A stretch of 64,000 nt of DNA from Defluviicoccus sp. Lineage in GTDB: Bacteria; Pseudomonadota; Alphaproteobacteria; MPNO01. The notes beneath the pieces were generated by a model. It did no database searches and was not told the DNA's origin. It saw nothing but the letters and a program-made list of their open reading frames with translations. Where the stretch lies: contig JAJEHI010000080.1 in the NCBI GenBank assembly GCA_022823775.1, forward strand, positions 1 through 64,000. The letters run 5' to 3'. This document shows positions 53,401-60,230 of this stretch, in pieces; the first letter of the stretch is position 1, and each line of letters begins with the position of its first letter. The translations under genes and the position numbers were made by a program.

Positions 53401-54237
53401 ATGACGCCGTCCGCGCGGGCGGCCGGGTCCGTCGCGATACCCGAAGCACGGCCTGAAGACGCGGCCTCCTTCATCGAGATCGAGTCGCTCGACAAGACCT
53501 TCGTGGGCCAGGACGGCGAGCCGGTGGTCGCGCTCCAGGGCCTGGACCTCGACGTCCGACGCGGCGAGTTCGTCACCATCGTCGGCCCGAGCGGCTGCGG
53601 CAAGTCGACGTTGCTATCCCTGGTCGCCGGGCTGCTGGAAACGACGGGGGGCGAGATCCGCATCGGCGGCACCAGGATCGTCGAGCCCTATACCGACCTC
53701 GGCTTCGTGTTCCAGAGCGATTTGCTGCTCGACTGGCGCACCGTGACCGGCAACGTGCTGCTGCCTTGCGTGATGCGCGGGCTCGACGAGAAGGCCCATG
53801 CCGACCGGGCGCGCGAGCTGCTGGCCTCGGTCGGGCTGGAGGGCTTCGAGGACAAGCGCCCGTTCGAGCTCTCGGGCGGCATGCGCCAGCGCGTCGCGCT
53901 CTGCCGCGCGCTGCTCCTCGACCCGCCCATGCTGCTGATGGACGAGCCGTTCGGCGCGCTCGACGCGCTGACCCGCGAGCAGATGCAGGTCGACCTCCAG
54001 ACCGTCTGGCACCGGACGCAGAAAACCGTGCTGTTCGTCACCCACTCGATCTCGGAGGCGGTTTTCCTGTCCGACCGGGTGATCGTGATGACGCCCCGGC
54101 CCGGCGCCATCCGCGCGATCCTCGACGTCGACCTGGAGCGGCCGCGCGACCTCAACGTCCACGACACGTCCCGTTTTACCGGGATCGTTCACGAGATCAG
54201 GCTGATGTTCCAGGAGATGGGCGTCATCCACCGCTGA
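53401..54237 (+). CDS. ABC importer ATPase (SsuB/TauB/NrtD type)
   Basis: This 278-residue ATPase has Walker A GPSGCGKSTL near residue 65, the Q-loop LGFVFQSDLLLDWRTV, the signature LSGGMRQRVALCRAL and Walker B MLLMDEPFGALD, the FGALD form typical of nitrate/sulfonate/taurine importers. Its first 30 residues are an extra tail. It powers import together with the permease at 54464 and the binding protein at 55283. A copy of the family 2 repeat separates it from the permease gene, which is unusual within an ABC operon. The ATG at 53401 follows GGGAGG. Confidence 0.93.
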   Translation: MTPSARAAGSVAIPEARPEDAASFIEIESLDKTFVGQDGEPVVALQGLDLDVRRGEFVTIVGPSGCGKSTLLSLVAGLLETTGGEIRIGGTRIVEPYTDLGFVFQSDLLLDWRTVTGNVLLPCVMRGLDEKAHADRARELLASVGLEGFEDKRPFELSGGMRQRVALCRALLLDPPMLLMDEPFGALDALTREQMQVDLQTVWHRTQKTVLFVTHSISEAVFLSDRVIVMTPRPGAIRAILDVDLERPRDLNVHDTSRFTGIVHEIRLMFQEMGVIHR

Positions 54238-54280
54238 CGCATGAGGAGCCGCAACGAATTGCCGCCTGTCGCCCGAGAGA

Positions 54281-54396
54281 GGTCCCCCTCACCCCTTCCC
54301 TCTCCCCCAAGGGGGAGAGGGGGACTCGTCCGCCGGCTCTGTCTTACCTTCTCCCCTCCCGCTTGCGGGAGGGGCCGGGGGAGGGTGGGTCGGCCG
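54281..54396. repeat. Composite GC-rich repeat, family 2, copy B
   Basis: The first hairpin is CCCTCTCCCCC-AA-GGGGGAGAGGG (about 54298-54322), and the second is CCCCTCCCGC-TT-GCGGGAGGGG (about 54353-54374), followed by CCGGGGGAGGGTGGG. It is in the same orientation as copy A and lies inside the ABC importer operon between ATPase and permease genes. Confidence 0.88.
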
Positions 54397-54463
54397 GTAC
54401 GGACCGCCGAGACCCGGTCAGGTCCGAAACGGAAGGCACGACCGTGAAGCGCGGGGAAAGGCG

Positions 54464-55246
54464 ATGAACCTCTGGAACCGGAAATGGACTCGCGACGCGT
54501 TCTGGATGGTGGTCTCGTTCGGCGCGCTGGTCGGGCTGTGGGCGGGTATCGTCTGGCTGTTCGAGACCCCGAGCTACCTGCTGCCCGGCCCCGGCGAGGT
54601 GCTGGGATCGGGGCGCGACAACTGGCTCCAGATGATCCCCCATTCGGGCTGGACGATCCTGTCGGTGTTGGCCGGCTATCTCCTCGCCGTGGTGGTGGGC
54701 GTGCCGCTCGCGATAATCGTGGTCTCCTCGCAGACGCTGGAGCGCATCCTCTACCCGCCGATGGTGGCGACCCAGAGCATCCCCAAGATCGCGCTGGCTC
54801 CGCTCTTCGTGGTCTGGTTCGGCTTCGGCATGTTTCCCAAGGTGGCGGTGGCCTTCCTGATCTGCTTCTTCCCGATCGTGGTCGACACCATCGTGGGGTT
54901 GCGCAGCATCGACCCGGCGCTGGTCCAGCTCGCGCGCTCGATGGGCGCGCCGCCCCGGCGGATCTTTCTCCGCCTCAGGCTGCCGGGCGCGCTTCCCAGC
55001 ATGTTCGGCGGGCTCAAGGTGGGCTCGGCGCTCGCGGTCGTCGGCGCGCTCACCGGCGAGTTCATCGGCTCGGACAACGGGCTCGGCTACCTGCTGCTGA
55101 GCGCGGCGGGCGAACTCGACACCGCGCTCCTGTTCGCCATCCTGTTCGTTCTTTCGCTGCTCGCGATGGCGTTCTTCTACGCCATCGAAGTCCTGGAGCG
55201 GCTGATGATCCCGTGGCACGTGTCGCAGCGCGCGCATACGGGGTGA
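54464..55246 (+). CDS. ABC importer permease (SsuC/TauC type)
   Basis: This 260-residue protein has about six membrane helices. The EAA loop that docks to the ATPase is in SIDPALVQLARSMGAPPRRI, with the conserved Ala-x3-Gly spacing. It starts MNLWNRKWTRDAFWMVVSFG after a GGGGAAAGG ribosome-binding site. The NKIALAPLFVVWFG-like region reads IPKIALAPLFVVWFGFG, typical of the nitrate/sulfonate family. It forms the membrane channel for the importer; the substrate is set by the binding protein downstream. Confidence 0.93.
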   Translation: MNLWNRKWTRDAFWMVVSFGALVGLWAGIVWLFETPSYLLPGPGEVLGSGRDNWLQMIPHSGWTILSVLAGYLLAVVVGVPLAIIVVSSQTLERILYPPMVATQSIPKIALAPLFVVWFGFGMFPKVAVAFLICFFPIVVDTIVGLRSIDPALVQLARSMGAPPRRIFLRLRLPGALPSMFGGLKVGSALAVVGALTGEFIGSDNGLGYLLLSAAGELDTALLFAILFVLSLLAMAFFYAIEVLERLMIPWHVSQRAHTG

Positions 55247-55282
55247 ATCGCGTAACCGCACGAAGAACATAAGGAGGAAACC

Positions 55283-56254
55283 ATGAGAATCGCACTCACG
55301 ACCGCGGTCGCGGCCGCGCTGATCGCCGTCTCGATGACGGCCCGGGCGGCCGACGAGGTCTCGCTCAGGACCGACTGGATCAAGAGCGCCTACCACGCGG
55401 TCTGGTATCACGCGAAGGACAAGGGAATCTTCGCGAAGAACGGCATCGACGTCGACATCCGCGACGGTCGCGGCTCGGTGATCACCGCCCAGACGGTGGG
55501 CAACAAGACCGTCACCTTCGGCACCGCCGACGGCGGGGCGGTGATGGTGCTGGTCTCCAAGGGGCTGCCGGTGAAGATCGTCTCGTCCTATCTCCGCACC
55601 AACCCGGTCGCCATCATCTTCCCGAAGAAGAACGGCTGGAAGAGCTGGAAGGATCTCGCCGGCTCCCGGGTCGGCTTCTCGGCGGGCGGCGCGACGGCGG
55701 CCTATTTCAAGGCGCTCGCGAAGAAGAACGGGATCGAGGGCAAGGTCAAGCTGGTGTTCATGGAGCCCGCCGCCAAGCTCGCCGCGCTGTTGCAGGCGAA
55801 GGTCGACGCGATCGATTCCTTCGGCTTCCTGCAGGCGCCCAAGGCCACCGCGGCCGGCATCCCCTCGACCTATTTCAGCTACGCCTCGGGCGGCATCGTG
55901 GTCCCGGGCCTTTCGCTGATCGCCCACAACGACACCATCGAGGACAACCCGGACCTGGTGCGCCGCATGGTGGCGAGCGTGCGGGAAGCGCTGGCGCTCG
56001 GCCGGAAGGAGCCGGAGGCGGCGATCGCCTCGCTCTTGAAGGTTGCGCCCAACCTCAAGCCCGACATTTCGCTCGACATCCTCAAGGCGTCGTTCGACCT
56101 GTTCGAGAACGAGGCCAGCAAGGGCAAGCCGTCGGGCTGGACCTCGCCCGACGACATAGCGAAGGCGCAGAAGACGCTGATCGAGTTCAAGCGGATCAAG
56201 AAGGAGCACCCCATAGACGCCTACTTCACCAACGCGTTCGTCCCGAAATCGTGA
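55283..56254 (+). CDS. ABC importer substrate-binding protein (NMT1/THI5/SsuA-like)
   Basis: This 323-residue precursor has a signal peptide (MRIALTTAVAAALIAVSMTA, then RAAD) and the NMT1/THI5 fold: LRTDWIKSAYHAVWYHAKDK, GIFAKNGIDVDIRDGRGS, then ITAQTVGNKTVTFGTADGGA and SSYLRTNPVAIIF. Members bind pyrimidines, sulfonates, nitriles, aromatic acids or riboflavin-like molecules. Specificity cannot be read, but a compound processed by the neighbouring carboxylase-like proteins is plausible. AGGAGG precedes the ATG. Its stop overlaps the cupin start (GTGA at 56251). Confidence 0.92.
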   Translation: MRIALTTAVAAALIAVSMTARAADEVSLRTDWIKSAYHAVWYHAKDKGIFAKNGIDVDIRDGRGSVITAQTVGNKTVTFGTADGGAVMVLVSKGLPVKIVSSYLRTNPVAIIFPKKNGWKSWKDLAGSRVGFSAGGATAAYFKALAKKNGIEGKVKLVFMEPAAKLAALLQAKVDAIDSFGFLQAPKATAAGIPSTYFSYASGGIVVPGLSLIAHNDTIEDNPDLVRRMVASVREALALGRKEPEAAIASLLKVAPNLKPDISLDILKASFDLFENEASKGKPSGWTSPDDIAKAQKTLIEFKRIKKEHPIDAYFTNAFVPKS

Positions 56255-56802
56255 GCGGGGCGGCGATGACGGAGAAGGTCGCGCGGCATCCCCGCCCGCC
56301 CGAGGTCGAGGGCCTCGGGCTGGAGGAGATCGCCGCGCGCTACGTCGCCCGGTTCGGCGACCGCAAGCCGGACTGGGCGGCATTCGCCGACGCGCTGATC
56401 GACGGCTACCGCCGGGCGCAGCACCGCTTCATCGGCAACACCTCGGGCAAGCCGGATGCGGGCGTGATCCCGGCGCGCGCCTTCACGCTGAGCGTGATGT
56501 ACGTGCCGCCCGGCGAGGGCAACGCGCCCCACACCCACGAGGTCGAGGAGGTGTTCTTCGTGCTCCAGGGCCACCTCACGGTGTTCTTCGAGGAGGAGGA
56601 CGGCAGGCGGCTCGACGTGACGCTGGGCCCGTGGGACTGCGTCTCGTGCCCGGCCGGCGTGATCCACGGCTATGCCAACGACACCGTCGAGCCGGTCTAC
56701 CTCCAGGTCATGGCCGGCAAGGCCGACCCCGAGTTCATGGGCTACGCCGACCGGGCGCTATTCGAGAAGCGGGATGCCCACGTGCGCGGGGGGGCGGGGT
56801 AG
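56251..56802 (+). CDS. Cupin-domain protein
   Basis: From GTG 56251 (overlapping the preceding stop) this gives 183 residues; ATG 56266 is an alternative. The cupin core has motif 1 in APHTHEVEEVFFVLQGHL, where HTH and the second glutamate bind metal, and motif 2 in CPAGVIHGYANDT. The N-terminal half, PPEVEGLGLEEIAARYVARF, is helical and not part of the core. It is the last gene of the importer group. It could be an isomerase, decarboxylase or dioxygenase acting on the imported compound. Confidence 0.85.
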   Translation: MSGAAMTEKVARHPRPPEVEGLGLEEIAARYVARFGDRKPDWAAFADALIDGYRRAQHRFIGNTSGKPDAGVIPARAFTLSVMYVPPGEGNAPHTHEVEEVFFVLQGHLTVFFEEEDGRRLDVTLGPWDCVSCPAGVIHGYANDTVEPVYLQVMAGKADPEFMGYADRALFEKRDAHVRGGAG

Positions 56803-56805
56803 CGG

Positions 56806-56918
56806 CCCGCCCTCCCCCGGCCCCTCCCGCAAGCGGGAGGGGAGAAGGACAGGCGGGAGCGCCGCCGCGTGACTCCCCCTCTCCCCCGCGGGGAGAGGGC
56901 CGGGGAGAGGGGGATACC
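56806..56918. repeat. Composite GC-rich repeat, family 2, copy C (inverted)
   Basis: This is the reverse complement layout of copies A and B: CCTCCCCCGGCCCCTCCCGC and GCGGGAGGGG-AGAAGG first, then CCCCCTCTCCCCCGCGGGGA with GAGAGGGCCGGGGAGAGG. It follows the cupin gene, so the three copies bracket and punctuate the importer and carboxylase genes. Confidence 0.85.
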
Positions 56919-56965
56919 GGAGCCGCCCTCACCCGATCCGCGGGACCCGCCCGCCGGCGACCGGC

Positions 56966-57316
56966 TCAGGCGTAGCCGCCCGCCGCGATCCGGTCGAGAT
57001 AGGCGTGCACCTCGTCGGCCCTGGCCTCGCGCACCAAGCGGTCGGCCGTGAGCCCGCCGAATCCCGGCAGCGGCTCGGCCCGGAACCAAGCATAGGCGGC
57101 GAGTGGAGAACCCGTTACGGCTTCCACGCGGTTGAGGATTTCGAGCATATGGCGGAGCCGGGTCTGGGTCTTGCGGGCACGGATGCGCGATGCCCGGGAG
57201 AACGCATCCTTTCCGAGACCCAGGGTCGCGGCGATCTCGGACTTGGTGGTGCGCAGCGCATCGGCGACGAGCGTCGGCGAAAACGCCTCATCTTCCGTGA
57301 ATTCCTCAAGACGCAC
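56966..57316 (-). CDS. MbcA/ParS/Xre-type antitoxin, no toxin partner
   Basis: From GTG 57316, which follows GGAG by eight bases, this encodes 116 residues. The N-terminal part LRTTKSEIAATLGLGKDAFSR resembles the Xre-like helix-turn-helix, and the C-terminal toxin-binding domain has MLEILNRVEAVTGSPLAAYA, WFRAEPLPGFGGLTADRLV and VHAYLDRIAAGGY. These antitoxins normally lie in front of a RES-domain toxin that depletes NAD+. No RES toxin follows: the strand runs into the family 2 repeat and the convergent cupin gene. It is therefore an orphan, either a remnant or acting in trans. A longer frame to TTG 57406 is possible. Confidence 0.8.
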   Translation of the reverse strand: MRLEEFTEDEAFSPTLVADALRTTKSEIAATLGLGKDAFSRASRIRARKTQTRLRHMLEILNRVEAVTGSPLAAYAWFRAEPLPGFGGLTADRLVREARADEVHAYLDRIAAGGYA

Positions 57317-57368
57317 GGCGGGCTCTCCAAGATGCGCGAGGGCTCCGGACGAGTCTCCACAAACAGTA

Positions 57369-57392
57369 AGGCCCGCGCCGGAACGCGGGCCT
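57369..57392 (-). terminator. GC-rich hairpin upstream of the antitoxin gene
   Basis: AGGCCCGCG (57369-57377) and CGCGGGCCT (57384-57392) form a perfect 9-bp stem. On the minus strand it is followed by TACTGTTT, a weak T-rich tail, so it may end a leftward transcript before the antitoxin start, or form part of its leader. No other gene lies between it and vsr. Confidence 0.35.
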
Positions 57393-57558
57393 CGGAAAGA
57401 GAGCAAGACCCGGCCGCGCCTCGCGAGGAGGGATAGGCCCGTGCTCCGGCACCGTCAACGCATCACCCTCAAATCGCGCCCGTCTTCGCGCTCGGCACCC
57501 GCCGATACATGGTCCATATTGTGAGCACCCACGGGGAAACAAGACGGGCGGGTATCGC

Positions 57559-57990
57559 GTGGCCGATACTCTCACCAGGAAAGAGCGCAGCGAGCGCATG
57601 AGCCGCGTCCGCGGCAAGGACAGCAAGCCCGAGATGGTCGTCCGGCGCCTCGTCCACGGCATGGGCTATCGCTACCGCTTGCACCGCCGGGATCTCCCCG
57701 GCACACCAGATTTAGTGTTTCCTAGCCGAAAAAAGGCTATATTTGTACATGGTTGCTTTTGGCACCGGCATCCGGACCCGGCTTGCAAGCTGGCCCGGCT
57801 GCCGAAGTCGAGGCTCGATTTCTGGATACCCAAGCTGGAGGGCAACCGCCGCCGCGACCGGGATAACCAGGCGAGGCTGGGCGAGCTGGGATGGGACGTG
57901 CTTGTTGTATGGGAATGCCGGATTGGCTATAAGGAACAAATAGAGAACGAATTGCGGGCCTTTCTGGAGCGGGATCATGCGGGGGATTGA
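57559..57990 (+). CDS. vsr: Very short patch repair endonuclease
   Basis: From GTG 57559 this encodes 143 residues and keeps the E. coli Vsr numbering: Asp51 in TPDLVF, His64, Trp68 and His69 in FVHGCFWHRH. The N-terminal RSERMSRVRGKDSKPE and the C-terminal GWDVLVVWEC segments are typical. Vsr nicks next to T in T:G mismatches that arise when 5-methylcytosine deaminates, starting repair back to C:G. It overlaps the cytosine methyltransferase gene by 14 bases, so it should correct damage caused by that enzyme. E. coli Vsr acts at CTWGG; the site here is presumably that of the linked methylase. Confidence 0.95.
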   Translation: MADTLTRKERSERMSRVRGKDSKPEMVVRRLVHGMGYRYRLHRRDLPGTPDLVFPSRKKAIFVHGCFWHRHPDPACKLARLPKSRLDFWIPKLEGNRRRDRDNQARLGELGWDVLVVWECRIGYKEQIENELRAFLERDHAGD

Positions 57991-59149
57991 GCTTTTCGCC
58001 GGAGCCGGAGGACTTGGGATCGGCGTCAGCCGCGCCGGGTTCAGCCCGGCCGCCGTGGTGGAGCGGGACCGCTATTGCTGCGACACCATCCGGGAAAACC
58101 GGGAACGCGGCGTCGATCCCCTCGTCCACTGGCCGCTGTTCCAGGGCGACATCCGCGACTTCGACTTTCGTTCCGTCGAAGGCGGGGTGGACCTGATATC
58201 CGGCGGACCGCCCTGCCAACCCTTCTCCATAGGCGGCAAGCACCGGGGGCCGCTCGACGAGCGGGACATGTTCCCGCAAGCGGTGCGGGCGGTGCGGGAG
58301 CTCCAGCCGCGCGCCTTCCTGTTCGAGAACGTCCGGGGCCTGACGAGGCGGGCATTTTCCGACTATTTCGAATATGTCCGGCTCCAGTTCGCCTATCCCG
58401 AGTACACGAGGCGGGATTCCGAGGGTTGGCTGGATCACCTCGGGCGTCTCCAGCGGCACGGCGCCCATGGCCGGGTCAACGACCTGACCTACCGGGTGGC
58501 GACGCGAGTCCTGAACGCGGCCGATTTCGGCGTTCCGCAGCGCCGCGAGCGCGTGTTCATCGTCGGTTTCCGGGCCGACCTGGACATCGAGTGGGCCTTC
58601 CCGGAGCCGACCCATTCCCGCGAAGCCCTCCTCTGGTCTCAATGGCGTTCGGGAGAATACTGGGACTCCCACCGCCTGCCCCGACGCCACGGGACCGCCG
58701 ACCGGCGCGACGCGGCCGCCGCGAGACGCATGCGGACGAAACCCGCGACGGAACCCTGGCGTACCGTGCGGGACGCGTTGTCGGGCCTGCCGGATCCGGA
58801 ACTCGAACGCCGGGCGGCGAGCCGGTACCCCAACCATCGGTTCCAGCCGGGGGCGCGGAGCTATCCGGGACATACCGGCAGCCCCTACGACGAGCCCGCC
58901 AAGACCCTGAAGGCGGGCGATCACGGCGTGCCGGGCGGGGAGAACATGCTCCGGCGGCCGGACGGCGGCGTGCGCTACTTCTCGGTGCGGGAGAGCGCGC
59001 GGTTGCAGACGTTTCCCGACGAATACCTGTTCCACGGATCGTGGTCGGAGACCATGCGCCAGCTCGGCAACGCGGTTCCGGTCACGCTCGCCCAAATCGT
59101 CGCCGGGAGCATCCGGGACCGTCTCGGGGAGCGCGGGAACGGCGCATGA
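57977..59149 (+). CDS. DNA (cytosine-5) methyltransferase
   Basis: This 390-residue enzyme has all main C5-methylase motifs: I ELFAGAGGLGIGVSRAGF, IV GGPPCQPFS with catalytic Cys80, VI ENV (117-119), VIII QRRERVFIVGF, and X GNAVP near the end. The recognition region before motif IX includes YPNHRFQPGARSYPGHTGS and LKAGDHGVPGGENM. Its partner endonuclease is of the Eco29kI family, whose known site is CCGCGG, so methylation of that sequence is the expected role. It overlaps vsr by 14 bases at its start and the endonuclease gene by four bases at its end (ATGA, 59146-59149), forming one operon. No controller protein is present. Confidence 0.95.
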   Translation: MRGIELFAGAGGLGIGVSRAGFSPAAVVERDRYCCDTIRENRERGVDPLVHWPLFQGDIRDFDFRSVEGGVDLISGGPPCQPFSIGGKHRGPLDERDMFPQAVRAVRELQPRAFLFENVRGLTRRAFSDYFEYVRLQFAYPEYTRRDSEGWLDHLGRLQRHGAHGRVNDLTYRVATRVLNAADFGVPQRRERVFIVGFRADLDIEWAFPEPTHSREALLWSQWRSGEYWDSHRLPRRHGTADRRDAAAARRMRTKPATEPWRTVRDALSGLPDPELERRAASRYPNHRFQPGARSYPGHTGSPYDEPAKTLKAGDHGVPGGENMLRRPDGGVRYFSVRESARLQTFPDEYLFHGSWSETMRQLGNAVPVTLAQIVAGSIRDRLGERGNGA

Positions 59150-59991
59150 CGCGACGGCGCGGGAAGCAAGCCAAGGCCGCGGAGGTACTCGAAAGGCTCG
59201 ATGCCGAGCTCGGCGCGCTGACCGAAATCGTCGATACCCGCCCGCCCCGCGGGAAGGCGCGCCGGGAGGTCGACACCAAACTCCGGGAACTGGTCACGCG
59301 CGGCGAAACGTTGTTGCGGGACCTCGACCCCGTCGGCCGGCCTCGATTCGTGTTCGACCCGGGAGACCCCGCCGTGGTCGGCCGGTTTATCGCCCTGGCC
59401 CTGATCGCGCAGGAGCGCATGCCGCTGGCCGGCGTTCAATCCTTTCATGGCTCCGGCGTCTATGCGCTCTACTACCAAGGCGCCTTCGATGCTTACGCAC
59501 CCATCAGCGGCACCGAAACCCCGATCTATGTCGGGAAGGCGGACCCCAGGGCCGACACCGCCAGGACACCCATCGATCAGGGAACCAGACTCTACATGCG
59601 CCTCAACGATCATCGACGAAACATCGGCAAGGCGGCAACGACGCTCGACGTCGCCGATTTCGACTGCCGGTTTCTCGTGGTTCAAACGGGTTGGCAAGCC
59701 GCCGCCGAAACCTACCTGATCGACCTGTTCCGACCGGCGTGGAACAGCGAGACCGACATTTGCTACGGCTTGGGAAAGCACGGCGACGCGCCCTCGACCC
59801 GCGCGAATCGCCGATCGCCGTGGGACACACTGCATCCGGGCCGCGAATGGGCATGGCGCGGAGAACTCGAAGATGCCCGGCCACGCGAGCGGATACTCGC
59901 CGATCTCGCGGCCCATTTCTCCGGCGGCACGATCTACCCCGATGCCGATCGGCTTCTAAAGGGTTTCATCGACGAGTTGCGCCAGCTGTAG
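59146..59991 (+). CDS. Eco29kI-family GIY-YIG restriction endonuclease
   Basis: This 281-residue nuclease has the GIY-YIG motif as GVY (104-106) and YVG (128-130), with GTETPIYVGKADP around it. Arg152 and His156 in MRLNDHRR, Glu189 in AAETYLIDLF and Asn200 in PAWNSE are the expected catalytic residues of the Eco29kI group. That group cuts CCGCGG. The first 80 residues (KAAEVLERLDAELGALTEI and more) are a helical arm that wraps DNA in this family. The start overlaps the methylase stop, so endonuclease translation follows methylase translation, which helps safe establishment. Confidence 0.92.
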   Translation: MTRRRGKQAKAAEVLERLDAELGALTEIVDTRPPRGKARREVDTKLRELVTRGETLLRDLDPVGRPRFVFDPGDPAVVGRFIALALIAQERMPLAGVQSFHGSGVYALYYQGAFDAYAPISGTETPIYVGKADPRADTARTPIDQGTRLYMRLNDHRRNIGKAATTLDVADFDCRFLVVQTGWQAAAETYLIDLFRPAWNSETDICYGLGKHGDAPSTRANRRSPWDTLHPGREWAWRGELEDARPRERILADLAAHFSGGTIYPDADRLLKGFIDELRQL

Positions 59992-60230
59992 AGAGAGTGC
60001 CGAATACCGATATCGTCGTCTCGGCTCGTCCCCCGTTATATCGGCCGGAGTCGCGCCGAGCGCTGCGTAGAGTTGGGGTTCAGGGTTTTTCCCGCGGCCC
60101 TCGAAGGGGAGGCCGCGCCGTAGCGGTCCCAGTGCCCTCATCCGACCACTCATGAGAACACGACCACGACGGGTATACTGCGCCCGTGTCGAAACTACCT
60201 CCTTTGGAAACGAACGGCAGCCAATCTCCG

